A stretch of DNA of 64,000 nt from Chionoecetes opilio (GCA_016584305.1 JACEEZ010003837.1:467823-531822), one strand, 5' to 3'. Counted from the stretch's first letter, positions 1 through 12,526 are shown. Numbers and translations: made by a program. Notes: generated from the letters alone by a model not told the origin.

Positions 1-1700
1 GTTTTAATGAAAACCCAACCTAACCCTTACGGGTTTTTTAAAGAAAACCCAACCAACCTTAACCACTAATAAAATTTTTTTTCCCTTTTTTTTTTGAAAT
101 TTAAAAAAACACCCTTGAACAAACAAATATTTTAAAGAAAAATATTTTGGTTTTGAAACAACTAAACCGGTTTATAACCCAATATTTTAAAAATTCTGTT
201 TTTTTTTTTTTCCCCCATTCCCCCCAAACAACACCTGTGGGGGGGGGGGTATTTGGGTGGGGGAAAAAAGGTGGAAAAACCTAAATTTAAATTTTTGGGG
301 GGGGGAAATTTTCCTAAAGTGGGTTTTCCTTTTCTAAAAAATTTCCCCAACCAGCGGGGCTTGACCCACCGTAAAAATAAACTAAACCAAGTACCAAATT
401 AATCTACCTAACCAATCTAACCTACCTAGCCTAACCAAATCTAACCTAACCTAAACCCTAACTCCCACTTTTGGGTTTTCCCCCACTTGGGGGATCATTC
501 GGGGGTTGGGGTTTTTTACACGTCGGGTCGCCACCCCAATGCGGCCCCCCTAGATCCACATAATGAGGCAGTCCCCCCGCGTTATTTTCTGATTCTAAAT
601 TAAAACTAAATATATGTCAAACATAAAATATGTCCCTAAGTTACTAACCTAACCTCATATAACCCCTAAAAAATTTCTACCTAACCTCACTATAACCCCT
701 AAAAAAGATAACCAACCTCACATAACCCCCCCAAAGTTACTAACCTAACCTCCCTAAACCCCCAAAAAATTACTACCCTAACCTCACATAACCCCCTAAA
801 AGTTTCTACCCTAACCTCACATAATCCCCAAAAAATTACTACCCTAACCTCCTAAACCCCCCAAAAATTACTAACCTCCCCACTATAACCCTAAAAATTA
901 CTACCCTAACCTCACTATAACCCCTAAAAGTTACTACCCTAACCTCCTATAAGTTACTAACCTAACCTCACTATAACCCCCAAAAATTACTAACCTAACC
1001 TCACTATAACCCCTAAAAGTTACTACCCTAACCTCACTATAAGTTACAACCTACCCCACTATAACCCCTAAAAGTTACTAACCTAACCTCCATACCCCCT
1101 AAAAGTTTCTATCCTAACCCCACTATAACCCCTTTAAAAATTACTAACATAACTCACTATAACCCCCTAAAAGTTCTAACCTAACCTCCTATAGCCCCCT
1201 AAAAATTTACTAACCTAACCCCACTATAACCCCCTAAAAGTTTCTAACCTAACCCCTATAACCCTTAAAGTTTAACCTCCCCACTATCCCCCTAAAAAAT
1301 TAAACATACCTCACATAACCCTTAAAAGTTTTCTAACCTAACCTCACTTAAACCCCCCAAAAATTACTACCCAAACCCCACTATAACCCCCTAAAAGTTA
1401 CTAAACCCAACCTCAAAAATAACCCTTTAAAAATTTCTACCCCAGCCTCCTATAACCCCCCAAAAATTAAAAATAACCCACTATAAAACCCTTAAAAGTT
1501 ACAACCTAACCTCACTTAACCCCCCCAAAATTACATCCTAACCTCACTATAACCCTTTTAAAATTTTCTAACATAACCCACTATAACCCCCTAAAATTAC
1601 TAAAACCCAACCTCACTATAACCCCCCCCAAAAGTTAAACATAAACCCCCTATAACCCCTAAAAGTTTCTAACCCCAAACCTAACCCCCTAAAAGTTTCT
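1..1700. repeat. Degenerate TAACC-based satellite
   Basis: The first 80 bases are a noisy version of the 30-bp telomere-like unit seen cleanly at 21.7-22.5 kb. From about 640 to 1700 an approximately 31-bp unit (CTAACCTCACTATAACCCC followed by TAAAAGTTACTA) recurs dozens of times with many one-base length changes in C and A runs. Cleaner pieces of the same unit occur near 25840-25945. No gene is supported here. Much of the variation between units may be sequencing error rather than biology. Confidence 0.75.
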
Positions 1701-2260
1701 TATATTTCCCAGGCGGCCGTTTGGGGTTTCACCCACACGTCTCTGGGCTCGGAAGAAAACCAATTAATTGTCCTAATCGAGGAATTTTTTTTAACTTCCA
1801 TACTCAAAAAAAAATAGTGGTTGCCCAGCAATTTTTGTACCCCCCGCCATATATCCCCTTCGGTTATATGGACGAAGTTTTTACGTTCGTTTTCAGGACA
1901 ACCAACTATTTTTTCTTGGGCCCACCATCGTGCTTGTTCTAATGGTGCTTTTTTTTTATTTTGCCAAACCAAAAAAAAAAAAAAAAAGTATATTTTGTGG
2001 TTAAGGTTAGGTTAGGTTTCATTAAAACCTGTAAGGTTAGGTTAGGTTCAATCTTTTTTTTTTTTAATATTATTTTTTGTTTTTGTTTGCGCAAAATAAA
2101 ACTAGCACCGATTGTAGGCCAAGAAAAAATAGTTGGTGCCTCTGAAAACGAACGTGAAACTCTGGTCCATTATTACCCTGCATTCCCCCAGGTACCCAAG
2201 CTTGTTTGGGGTCAAAGGGCAAAGGTCAAAGGTCAAAGTAGGGGCAAACACTAGAATTAT
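1700..2260. repeat. Inverted pair of a telomere-like repeat module
   Basis: Two diverged copies of one module face each other around a poly-A/TTAGG core near 1965-2060. Both arms carry the landmark AAGAAAAAATAGTTGGT followed by a stretch like TGAAAACGAACGT (minus strand at about 1880-1925, plus strand at 2119-2160). The same landmark follows the 30-bp minisatellite at 22565-22610, and the distal part (ATATCCC, CATTCCCCCAGGT, CAAGCTTGTT) recurs at 24690-24760. It is a dispersed non-coding repeat of unknown class. Confidence 0.6.
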
Positions 2261-2634
2261 ACCCAATATTTTCCTGGTTGGGAGATCCACACACAATACA
2301 ACACAACACACCCGCCTTACTTAACACCCATTTCCTCACTTATTACCCTGTACACCCACATTCCCACCCTCCTGGAATGATCTAAGTAATGCTATGGTAC
2401 TTTAGAAATGCACAATGGGTCATTACCACTTAGTAGAAACACGAGGAGACGAGGAAATAGGACTCTGGTCCGGTTCACACTTCACGTATTGGTTACGTAC
2501 ACGTCTTGTTATCGTGACGTCACCGTGACGCAGGCTGGGAACTTTTGTAGCCATCATTGTCGTACCGAGCCACCTAAATTATCGTATTTTCAGATAGATT
2601 ATCGTACAACCTATCGTACAACGTCTATATTATT

Positions 2635-2692
2635 TTAAAGTAATCGTCCAGACCATTTCATCATTCCTGATTTGATGTAGTTAGAGCAGTGA
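2635..2692 (+). mobile_element. TTAA-type element, left terminal fragment
   Basis: TTAAAGTAATCGTCCAGACC at 2635 begins a segment matching 27094-27140. The match breaks at 2693 and resumes, in noisy form, at about 7200-7400, which corresponds to 27190-27350. The same terminal motif is inverted at 20183-20202. A TTAA flank suggests a piggyBac- or Kolobok-like DNA transposon end, but no transposase is visible here, so the superfamily is inference. Confidence 0.45.
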
Positions 2693-3344
2693 TTCTCAAA
2701 CTGCGCCGTGGGAATCCCCTACGGTAGGTGCGCCGCGTAATTTTTAAAGATAGGGGTTTATTTTGCGCTTTGGGGTTTTGCAGTTTTTGTTTTTTATATT
2801 GAAGATGGAAAATCGTAAAATAAATGAGTAAATATGTAACTAAGGCGGGTAGATGCAAGGCCCCTTTTAAATAAAAATTAAAATCCCTTTGGGGTAGATG
2901 GATAAAGAAAAAGGATAGAGAATACTTTAAAATAGTTATCATGTTTAAAAAAAAATTAAATTTCCCCGCTTCCCCCAAAATAGGGTGTTTGAACGATTAC
3001 GGGAAACACTTACGTACCAGTCTGAGTCGCAGCCTGCTGGCTTTACTGGATTTTACCACTTACTAGTTTTATCACGCGTTCATGGGGAATTTTTTTTAGC
3101 ACATAAAAAAGGGAAAAAAGGATGATGAAAAATTTAAAAAAAGATCCCATACGTATAGAATTTTTCCCTTTTGTCCCCAAAGCGGGCCAAAACCCAGGCC
3201 CCCCCCTTTAAAAGTTAAAGGGGGGGCCCCCCCGGGGTTTCCCCAAGGGTTTGGGGTTCGCATTGTCACAAATGGAACGAAAAAAAAACCCCTTTTTTTT
3301 GTTTACCCCCAAACATCCTAAAGGGGCGGGGCAATTTAAAGAGA

Positions 3345-4065
3345 GGGGGAAAAGGGGGGCGGGGGGGGGGAAGAGAGAAAGAGAGAGAAAAAACGAAAGG
3401 AGAGAACGAAAAGAAAAAGAGAAATTAAAAGAGAGAAAAGGAGAGGGAGAGAGAGAAAACAGAAAAGAGAGAGAAGGAGGGGAGAGAAAAGGAGAGATAA
3501 CGAAGAGAGAGAGAGATAAACGAGAGGAGAGAGAAAAGATAACAAAGAGAGAGAGAGCGGAAGAGAAAGAGGGGAGAGAGAGAGGGGAGAGAGAGAGAGA
3601 GAGAGAAAAGGGGAAAAGAAGAAGAGAGAAAAAGGAAAGGAGAGAGAGAGAGAGAGATAACGGGGAGCAAAAGAGAGAGAGATTTAACAAAGAAGAAGAG
3701 GGGAGAGAGGGGAAAAGAGAAAAGAGAGAGAGAAAAGAAAGAGAGAAAAAAGAGGGGGAGAGAGAGAGAGGAGAGAGAGAGAAAACGAGAGAGAGGGGAA
3801 GGAAAAACAAAAGAGAGTAGAAGAGAGAGATAAAAAAAGAGGAGAAGATAAAAAAGAGAGAGATAACGAGAGGAGAGGGGAAGAGAAAAACAAAAGAGAG
3901 AGAGAGAGATAACGAGAAAAAGAGGAGAGAAAACCCGAAAAAAGGGGATAACGAGAGAGAGAGGGGAAAGAGAGAGGGGGAAAACAAAAAAGAGAGGGGA
4001 AGAGCGAAGATAACGAGAGAGAGAGAGATAACAAGAGAGGAGAGAGAAAAGTTTGGGCGAGAGAA
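3345..4065. repeat. GA-rich simple repeat, about 0.7 kb
   Basis: A (GAGA)n tract with frequent short A and G runs and interspersed GATAAC motifs. The long open frames (Ser/Leu/Phe-rich on minus, Arg/Glu/Lys-rich on plus) come from low complexity and are not genes. Confidence 0.85.
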
Positions 4066-7004
4066 ACCGAGGAGAAACGAGAGATTAAAACTCGGGCTAC
4101 CGAAAAACTGCAAAAATTTGGGGGGAAAAAAGGGATCATATCAAGTTTAAGATCCCGGGAACGCATGGGCCCCAAAGGGCCATTTTATCCCCCCCCTTTT
4201 TTTAAAAGGCCGTTTTGCATCCTCCCCGACTCTTTCATGCGGGAAAACCCCTTCACGAAAAGAAAAATAGGGCCTAAGGGCCCCATTTTTTTTATGAACT
4301 AAAAACTTTTTAAACCCAAGCAAACCCACCCTAAATTTGGGAGTAAGAGAAATTTCCCCGGGTTTTTGCTGAATCACTACGCGCTTTCCTCGGACCCAGG
4401 TTTTCCGTGCGCAAATGGAACGCCTGAACTCTTTGGGTTTTTCCTTTAAACTGGTTTTTGGAAATGTCGAAAAGGGGGAAAGAGGCCTTATATCATGGGC
4501 CCTTTATGAAAAGTTTGACTGTTTGACGTGTTTTACGTAAACCCCCGATCGATAAAAAAAATTTTAAAATTTGGCCCAACCAAAAGTGGGAAGAGCGTTG
4601 GGTAGGCACCTCCCGTTGTCGGGTGTACCCGTGGACCCCTCAGAAAGTATCGCTGTTGTGGTTTAATGATTTTCCAAGTTTAAAAAAAATGGAAAAAGGT
4701 CCCGTCATTAAAAGGGGAAAAGTTTTACTAAAGGGGCAATAGGGGTTTGAATCCCCGTTAAACCCAATGAATCAAAACGAAAAATTTGCCAAAGGCACCA
4801 AAGGCGAAGTAACGTAATAACTGTTGAAAGTGAGTCCTTCGCCCAGACCCTATGGGGGGAAAGTGAAGAAAGTGAAGTGACAGTTGAAAAAGACATAGTC
4901 GTACAGGGCCGTGCGGGGAAAGTGAAATGAAGGTTTAAAGCGAAACCCTAGGGCGTGCAGGCTCCGAGCGGGCAAAGAGAAGTGGAAAAGATGAAAAATG
5001 AGTTTTTATCTAGTTCTGGGGCGTGGTCAAAACGACGACACGTGCCAGGGAAAAAAATAAACCCCAAATAAAATCATTTCGCCTGATAACGACATTTCCT
5101 TTGGGCTTGGGGTTTAAATTCCGGGGATGATGAAAATGGGCCAAAAACCCAAAAAGTGGTTTTTTGGGGGCATTGAGCACCCGGGGAATATCCCAAGGAA
5201 ATCTTTTGAAAATGAAAAAACATTTAAAAACAAAAAATAATCACCCCTCTCAGAAGCCTATAGGGTTACTTTAAAAGCCTCTTGAAAGATAACAAACAAC
5301 AAAGGCTTTTGGGGTTTAGAAAAAAAGGGGAAGGTGGGAGAAAAGGGGACAAAAAAGCAAGCTTTTAGGTGGGAGAGCATACAGCAAAACAAATTTAAAC
5401 CCCAAATTTAAAAGAGTCATATTTTTCCCTTCCCCTTGCCCGTTTCTGGTGAAAAAAATTGTATGAAAAGGAAGGCTGAAAAAGAGGCTGAAAAGGGAAA
5501 GGGAAAAAAAACCCCCTCCGGCGACACGATTGGTAAAAGAATTCCCAAAGGGCATGTCGTCCTTTATAGTGAAAAAAATGGGGTTTTTTGAAATTTGTGA
5601 AAAGGGAAAAAAGTATGCTTTTTAAGCGGGGGGAAACAACAGACTTTGGGGGAAAAGCTCAGTTTCTAGTGTTCAAACCATTATGGGTTTCTGATAACCC
5701 AAAAAAAACCCGAAATTTCTTGTGCTGCAAAGAACTGGTGCAAGGGCCCCCAGGACAGGGGGATATTTTTACGTGCCCGAAACTTTTAAAGAAAAAGGGC
5801 TTGCATGTAAATTATGGTAGGAATTTGCACGATGGTGTCCCTCCCCCTGGGGGGTTTTGGTAAAAAAAATTTTTGGTTTTCCTTTGTTTTCCCCCCAAAA
5901 AAGGGAAAAAAGATTTGATTACTACCCTTTTTTCTTTGCAAAAATTTTAAGCTCTTGTTGCTAAAACACTCGGACAAGAATTAAAGTTTGTTCTTGAAAG
6001 AATTTTTGAAAAAAGGTAAACTTTTTTTAAAAGCAAAACCCAAAACCGTCAAGACTATTTTTTATTCTTTTTGAAAGGGAATTGGGGTCTCCTCACGAAG
6101 GGCCCTTTTCCTCCCCACAGAAGTCCGGTGGTTATCAAGAGGCAAAGGGGTTTTCCCGGGTGCAAAGAACTGAGAGAGGAAATGCTCCCCTTTTTTTTAA
6201 CCCCTTGAGGAAAAAAATGAATTTTGCGGGAAATTTCCCTTTCTGAGAAAATTTTTTGGAGGCAAATTAGCTATTTTGGGAGCAATTTGAAAAATTTAAA
6301 CAAGGTTAAAGCCAAAATATGCCCAAGGGAAAAAATGAAAAAATATTAAAAACCCTCTTTTGCAAAATGAAAAACCTTTTGGGAGAAAAAATTAGGCCTC
6401 TTTGGGAAAAAGGGGGGGTGAAAAGGGAATTGACATGTTTCAAAAAAACGCTGAAACCTAAATTTTACAGACATTGTTCCACTAAAATTTAAACAGCACC
6501 TTTAAAACCTAGGAAAGGGAAAAAGAAAAGTAAATTTCCCAAATAATCTGTTTAAAATTATGACTGGGTGAGAAATCCATTCGTTCACGATCCCCTTTGG
6601 GAAGCCCAACCCAAATTAGCTCCCTTTTTAAAAAGGGGGAACTTCAACATCCGGAATGACCCGCACACTAAAACTGCAATATCTGGATATGACATTAGAA
6701 AGCTTCCCCCCCATTCAAAAGGAAAACGAAAAAACCCACTATATCCCCCAAAGGGGGAGAAATACTCCCGCAATTTTCCCAAATTTATATCTGTGTGAAA
6801 ATGGGATTTTCACCTAACCCAAAAATAAAAACTAAAAAAGGAAAAAATTGCGGCTGTTTAAAGGAAAAAGGAAAAGTGTGTCTGTCCAAATGTCCCCTCC
6901 TAAAAATTTGAGCGGATAGCAACTCCAGGCAGGGACACGTGGGCCCCCGATCAGGTATGGGTTTTTGTTTTTTCAGCCCGTTTTATTTTCACATTATTTT
7001 CCCT

Positions 7005-7125
7005 TTTATATATTTATATATCTTTTATATATTAAAATATTATATATATATAATATATATATTATATATAATATATTAAAATATTATTATAATAAATATT
7101 TTTATATATAATATTAAAATATATA
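7005..7125. repeat. TA-rich simple repeat
   Basis: Alternating TATATA tract with short A/T runs, of the microsatellite type. No coding or RNA feature is associated with it. Confidence 0.8.
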
Positions 7126-7410
7126 GTTTTCTGCGGGGCCCCAAATCCAAGATATAATCTTAAATGCCCCGCCCCTCCAGTGAAGTTTTGAGAACCTCGG
7201 TAAAGTAAAAGTCCCTTTATCCCGGGGTTTTTCCCAAACAATATGTTTTCACTTCTTGAAACCCGTCAGCCCCCCTTTTTTTTAAAATCCGCCAAACAAA
7301 ATCTGTTTTAAATTTTCCCCGGGTTCGAAAAAGCTCATGGCAACTGGGAGGGCGATGCGCCCACCTCGGGAAAAGTTTTTCCAAAGGGGGGGTCCCCCTC
7401 CCTCCCCCCC

Positions 7411-9700
7411 CCTGTGTGTGTGTGATTTTTTTCCTATTTTTTTTTACCTAGTTTGTAACATACAGGAAAAGAAACAACTTTGTACTGTCCCGTCTACCAA
7501 AACTACTTAAGACCATTTTGCCTTTGAAGTCCTGAATACTTCTTGCCCTTAATCAAATTTTTTAAACAAGGTTTCCCGGCTTTTTATGCTTCTATATTGG
7601 GGAAACCCGTATTTTTTTTTTTCCCTCTTGCATGTTTTCCTTTTTTAAATTTCTTTTCATGACCTCTTGGTACTTCTGTCGGCCCCCACAAAAAGATTTA
7701 TTTTTATCCCTTTTTTTCCAAGGGCCCATTGGTGCCTTTTACACGGGTATAAAATCTCCCCTTTTCTCTTTTTTTTCCCCCAATGGTTTGGGAGGTTTTT
7801 GGGCTTTAAAGGGCTTTTTCATATGGAAAACTCTCAGGCTTGGAGCCATTTTTGTGGCTTTCCCCTTTTTATTTTCTCAATTTTCCCAATCCTTCTTTTT
7901 TGTGGGGAAAAAAAAACCCCGCCGCTATTCCCAAACCCGGGTTGAAAGAGGTGTTATCAATTTCCCCCGATCATCTCTTCATCCAAATTTTTTAATGCCA
8001 TTTTTATATTTCCTCAGCAAACTGGTATGTATCTCCTGTTATCTTGTTTAAGCTTCTCTGGTGAAAAAGTCCTTTTAATTTCCCTACTCCCCCCGATCTT
8101 TTTTCCCCAACCCCTTTTTTTTGATTTCCCTTCGTTTTCCCATCGAATACTTTTTTTCTTTTTCTCTTTTTGCTACTGCCCCCCTTTCCTCACTTTACAG
8201 TTTTTGGGATTAAACTTCCCCTTTCCCCAATTATTTTGACCCCATCTGAAAAAACTTATCAGATCCTTTTGTAGATCCTCACAGGTTCCCCTTTACTTTC
8301 TAATTTTTTTAGTAATTTTCATCACAGCCCCAAAAAAAATCATATTTTAAATGTTTACTCCTTTGCCATATCATTTACATAACCCAAAAACATCACTGGG
8401 GCCCCAAAACTGATCCTTTGGGGGAAAATCCCACTTATTTACATGCACCATTCTGACTTTTGAATCTTTTTTTTACTGTTCTCATTTTCCCCTGTTGCTC
8501 AAAAAGTCTTCCCCCACCTTTTAGCAAACCACCCTTCAATCCTTTTTTCATTTTCTAGCTTTTCCCGAGCAGTCCCCTTAGGGGGGTACCTTTTCAAAAA
8601 AAAAGCCTTTTCTTTTGGTCCCCAAATAAATCAATCGACCCACCCTTCCTTTTCCGTGCACATCGATCACTCTCGAAAAAAGCTCAATAAAATTTTTTTA
8701 CATTCCAAATTTTCCTCTAAATTTAAAATGGCCACCTGCCCCGTGGGTTTGGGCTCTTTCCCAAAAATTTTTAACCATCTGTTCCTTCAACAATTTTTTT
8801 TACACCCTTTTTGCCACTAACTTTTTAATGATATGGCCTGTAATTTAAGGGGGTTCTTCCCTTTTTTCACCCTCCCTTTTTGAATTTCACAATATTTGCT
8901 CTTTTTCCAATCAAGCCCGGGGCTCTGCTCCCTTTAGTTTAACTCTCAATTACCCCTATGTAATTTTTCCCCAAATTTGGTTACGCCCCCCTTCATTTTT
9001 CCATTTCACACATCCATCTGGACCCGGGGGGTTTTTTCACATCTTGACTTTTAAAATTGCCTTTTTACTTCAAAAACCTCTACTTTTTATGTCCCGCCAA
9101 TATTTTCTTTTTCATTTTTATTTTTCGTTTTAAATTAACTTTTCTCCTTTTTAAATCAGTCTTTTAAGGGACTTTTTCCTCCCCCTCGGCCTGTTGTAAT
9201 GCAAACCCCTTTAAAAACACTAAACCTTCTACCTTTAAATTTCTATTCCTTCCCTTTTTTTTCATTTTTCCCATTAAAAATTCCCATACAAAAGTTTCCC
9301 GGTTTTTTCCTACATTTTTCCCATTATATTCCCCTCCCTAGTTACTTTCTTTTCTCTACGGATTTTTAAAATTTTCAAATTTCTAGTTGGGTTTTTTTAC
9401 TCCCCCCCAAAGGGTTTCTGCCACCCTTTTTTCCCCCCCAAAATATTCCATGTTTTTCTTTTCTAGTCTTGGGTAAATTTACATTTTCGTTAAACCATTC
9501 ATATTTTTTTTTTTTTCTGATAAAAATATCCTTGGAACATAACCAAATTTTTTCCCCCGGTTAAAATTTGTGAGAACGAAACCGAGAAAATCCCAGTGGT
9601 CGCGGGCATTTTTAACCAAAGGTTGGTTACTGTTTTTCCCTCCCGACAAATTTTTTTTTTCAAAAATCAATTTCCGAGAATATTGATGCACCGATCTGAA
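7411..9700 (-). pseudogene. LINE ORF2, reverse transcriptase half and 3' tail
   Basis: Read on the minus strand with frame changes at homopolymers, this shows the order expected for a non-LTR retrotransposon ORF2. First comes the endonuclease-RT linker (about 9130-9500). Then come an RT fragment like GPDG (about 9030), a stretch like FYESVIDV plus an AF-like catalytic region (8600-8700), a degenerate PQG/GPVMF motif with YVNDMA (8370-8450), EDLQKDL with WGQNNW and KFNPK (8200-8290), then SPEKHINKITG and ALKNLDEEMI (7930-8080). The 3' UTR at 7411-7530 has GACGGGAC, TCCTGTATGTTACAAACTAG and a final (CA)n. The RT C-terminal motifs match the plus-strand copy at 58.4-59.2 kb. The gene is broken many times, but most breaks sit in homopolymers and may be sequencing errors. 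The clade is uncertain (CR1/jockey-like). Confidence 0.7.
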
Positions 9701-10300
9701 TACTAAAAAAGAACGTTCTTCTGTTGTTTAGTAAGGTATGCATGACATCTTTACGAAAACGTTCTAAAAATAGAAAATTTAATGAAAATTACTCCCCTCG
9801 AGTAGCAAGCTTAATATATTTTTAAACATGTAGCATATTGTGCATGTAAATTTGGGCGATGTTCACACTGTTTTTCTAAGACATACTCCCGCTCTGGCAA
9901 ACGCTTGTCAAAATAAAATAGCATCCCTTTGGGAAAACAAAATAAAAATGCCGAAATCGCTTTGCTGCGACAATCAGTTTAAATTTGAGCGACACGCCGC
10001 GGGGGAGGGTGGGGGGGAGATTGGGGGCGGGGAGATAAAATAAAAAACATTGCTACTTAAACGCGTCGACTCATTGCACTTCCAGGCTTTCTCTGTTTTG
10101 ATACACAAAATAACGGAACAAAATGACCCTAGGTATAGATAATTTCAAAAACTACTTTTATTGACTGTTAATAATCATAGAGTAGCTTTTACCTGCCTCC
10201 CAAATAACCCCCTTGTTTTGGTTATATACAAGTTTACGAATCAGGCTTCTATAAAAATATACATATAAAGAAAAACTTTCTTAATATTATCTTTTGTGTT
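9700..10300. other. Interruption inside the LINE; no gene seen
   Basis: About 600 bases between the recognisable endonuclease and RT portions of the LINE show no LINE homology by eye. The stretch has fewer homopolymer errors than its flanks. It may be an inserted short element, but I see no convincing terminal repeats and no coding sequence. Confidence 0.35.
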
Positions 10301-11360
10301 TTAAGTGCAGGGAATAAGCCCCTATTTTTCTTTTAAATTGACCAACTTTTCAAAATTTGAGTTAAAATGCCAGCGACCATGGCATTTCGAGTTGCAGTTC
10401 TCTCTAATTCGGATGAACCCCCCCATTTTTCCGGGGGACTCGTTCTGCAGGAAAAATTACTCCTCCCGCTCTCCGAAAGAATGTTCTTAATCCTCAAGTC
10501 TGCTTTTCATAATTTTTTTTCTTTTTTTATGTTCTTCTTTTCTCCCCCCCTTTTTGCTACATTTTTTTCCCCAAATTCAATAAGTACATGGCGCTCTTTC
10601 CAAATGGGCACTGATAAAACATTTTACTAAATTTCCAGTTCTTTCGTCAATAGTAGGTCTATCTTGAAAGGTTCTTCGCTACCCCCGAATCTTGTGTTTC
10701 TCTTTAAACCACGAGTCATGATGTTATTCATTACCCAAAACCAACAATATACCACCCTGATTTTTTCCCCCTTCAGTATAGGCTACCATTTTTCCCGCAA
10801 ACTTCTTTGCAGTTAAAATCTCCCATCAAATTATTTTTCACTATTTTCCATAGTATTCTTTAAAACTTGCTTGTGTCCTTATCATGCCCCCGTACCTTCT
10901 CTCCCCGGGAAATTTGTTTAGGGGAACGATACGATTACTAAGTCTCTTTTTTTCTTTTTTTTTTCATCCCCAACTCTACCTTAAACCCCCCTCGGCCTTT
11001 CCCTGCTCCTTTCTCCACTTTCCTACTACCACCCCTTTTCCTTTTTAAAACCCATTAACCACCCCCCTTTTTCTGGTTTCTTTTTTCTCCTCCATCATTA
11101 ATGACCCCCCCCAACGGGCACATCCTCAAATCCTCACTTCGTTTCTATAGACCTAATATGTCGGGTTTCTTGCTTCAGGAAAGCGTTTATTTTCTGTTAA
11201 TTTTCCAAGCCCTTTATTTTTGAACGATCCTGCCATCCTATTTCTTTTTTCCTTTGGACTGTTTTCTCTTACCTTTTTTTTTTAGATCCCACTTTTCAGT
11301 TTTTGGTCTAAAACTCCCCAAATAAATTTCTTTTTTTCTCTTCCGTCCTCATTTCTTTTT
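10300..11360 (-). pseudogene. LINE ORF2, apurinic-type endonuclease domain
   Basis: On the minus strand, with frame shifts, the APE-like endonuclease of a LINE is readable. It shows MGDFNCKEVC near 10815-10840, a stretch ending in ENTRFRGSEEPSRLDLLLTK near 10660-10720, then a QCPFGKSDH-like motif followed by an IEF-like residue run near 10570-10620. GDFN and SDH are hallmark endonuclease motifs. The domain lies upstream (minus orientation) of the RT at 7.6-9.7 kb and downstream of the coiled-coil ORF1 at 11.75-12.53 kb, so the three are parts of one element. All frames are broken at homopolymers. Confidence 0.65.
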
Positions 11361-11530
11361 TTTTTTTGGGTTTCTTTAAACTAGGTGGGGGGGGGCCCCC
11401 ACCGAAGGGGGGGATCACCTACAAGGCAAAAACCCGCAAAATTAAAATTCAAATTTCGCGCCCCCATCCCACACGGTGCAGCGCACCCCCTGAACTACAT
11501 GCAGCAAAAGGGAGACTTCTGACTAAAGGT

Positions 11531-11750
11531 AGGGTGGGGTGGGGGCACACCGAAAATGGGGGATCACAGTCAAAAATGTATAAAAAACCTTAAATGACCC
11601 TTATTATCTGAGTTAAGTATTCATGAGGGTACCATAGGTGGGCCATATTGTGAAGTTTGTTTTGGGCACAGTGTGCACTCTCTCAGGTAAAAAATGGATT
11701 TTTTATGAATATTTTTCCACTAATAGTACGGTGTCCACCCACACCACCCT
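11531..11750. mobile_element. Short TIR element (MITE) at the end of LINE ORF1
   Basis: AGGGTGGGGTGGGGGCACACC at 11531 is inverted at 11728-11750 as GGTGTCCACCCACACCACCCT, with TA at both outer edges. The 220-bp element cuts the LINE ORF1, whose similarity to its family stops at the junction. It carries no coding sequence. The TA target duplication fits Tc1/mariner-type MITEs, but the TIR family is not recognised. The left end lies in the low-quality zone. Confidence 0.5.
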
Positions 11751-12526
11751 ACATTCAGACTGGCTCTTTCTTCCTCATTCATATCTTTTCTTATCCATAT
11801 TTTCTTGTATTCTTCTGTCTTTGCCAGTTTCCATGCCTTAGACAATATATTTAGTGCTGTATTTTGTGACCTAAATTTAACATTCAAGGGGCGGGCCCCT
11901 CCCTCTTCATATTTTCCTAACCTGTGTATTTCTTCTATTTCTTCTACCTCCGTATTTTCTTCTACTACTTTAAATATTTCTTGTGACACTTTCTTTTCTT
12001 CCTCTTCTCTCAAGTTTTTCTTGGGCAGCACTTTCTCCTTCAAACCAAAAATGATGACACATTTCTTTTTGTCTACCGTATCTCTTACTAGATTCTCCTT
12101 TTGCTTGATTACTTTGACTACATTTTTGGTCAGATTTTTCTTTTCATTTTCTTGATCTTCTATTATCTGTCGTAAGTTGTCTTGTTCTTTTTTCTGTTCT
12201 ATCTTCCATGTTTTTCTTTCATCTTTCATTTCCTCTTGTGTTATTTTCCATTTCTTGTGTACAGAGTACATTTCAGCATGCATTTGCTCAACCTTTTCAT
12301 CGTCCTGCTTTCCGTTTAGTTCGTCCACTCTATTTTTCAAAATAGAATTATCTTTTTCCAAAATGTACACTTTCTTTTCCATCTTTTCAAGTTTATCCAT
12401 TAATTCATGTACAATGTTTTCCAACATTACAACTCTTCTCTGGTTCGCTTTCAGTCCCAATATGTCCTTTTCATTGCTGTTGAAGCCATGGAATGGGGTC
12501 CCAGCTGGCCCCAGCTGATCCACCAT
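11720..12526 (-). CDS. LINE ORF1-like coiled-coil nucleic-acid-binding protein, truncated
   Basis: A 268-codon open frame starts at ATG 12526. Residues about 25-130 are a strong coiled coil rich in Glu and Lys heptads (LMDKLEKMEKKVYILEKD). A more globular half follows with KKCVIIFGLKEK, EIHRLGKYEEGGARPLNVKF and KIWIRKDMNEEERASL, which resembles the RRM-like second half of L1-type ORF1 proteins. The last about 10 residues (VGWCGWTPYY) are read out of the MITE inserted at 11750, so the true C-terminus is lost. A fragment of the same family, covering the part missing here and the start of the endonuclease, is at 61.5-61.8 kb. The likely role is RNA binding in the retrotransposition particle. It is cleanly sequenced, unlike the endonuclease/RT half next to it. 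Confidence 0.65.
   Translation of the reverse strand: MVDQLGPAGTPFHGFNSNEKDILGLKANQRRVVMLENIVHELMDKLEKMEKKVYILEKDNSILKNRVDELNGKQDDEKVEQMHAEMYSVHKKWKITQEEMKDERKTWKIEQKKEQDNLRQIIEDQENEKKNLTKNVVKVIKQKENLVRDTVDKKKCVIIFGLKEKVLPKKNLREEEEKKVSQEIFKVVEENTEVEEIEEIHRLGKYEEGGARPLNVKFRSQNTALNILSKAWKLAKTEEYKKIWIRKDMNEEERASLNVGWCGWTPYY

Larger units (their letters stand above)
2693..7199. mobile_element. Candidate hAT-like insertion (noisy consensus)
   Basis: The left end CAGTGATTCTCAAACTG looks like a hAT terminal repeat. The right boundary near 7180-7199 (GTTTTGAGAACC) is a plausible imperfect inverted partner. The interval interrupts a repeat that is continuous at 27094-27350, which supports an insertion of about 4.5 kb. 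No coding domain can be read because homopolymer errors break every frame. I could not identify a clean 8-bp target duplication. The GA tract and AT-rich tract inside are listed separately. Confidence 0.3.

Noticed and set aside
3208..4113. 301-codon Ser/Leu/Phe-rich frame
   Set aside because: GA-rich simple sequence in the low-quality zone. No start context or domain.
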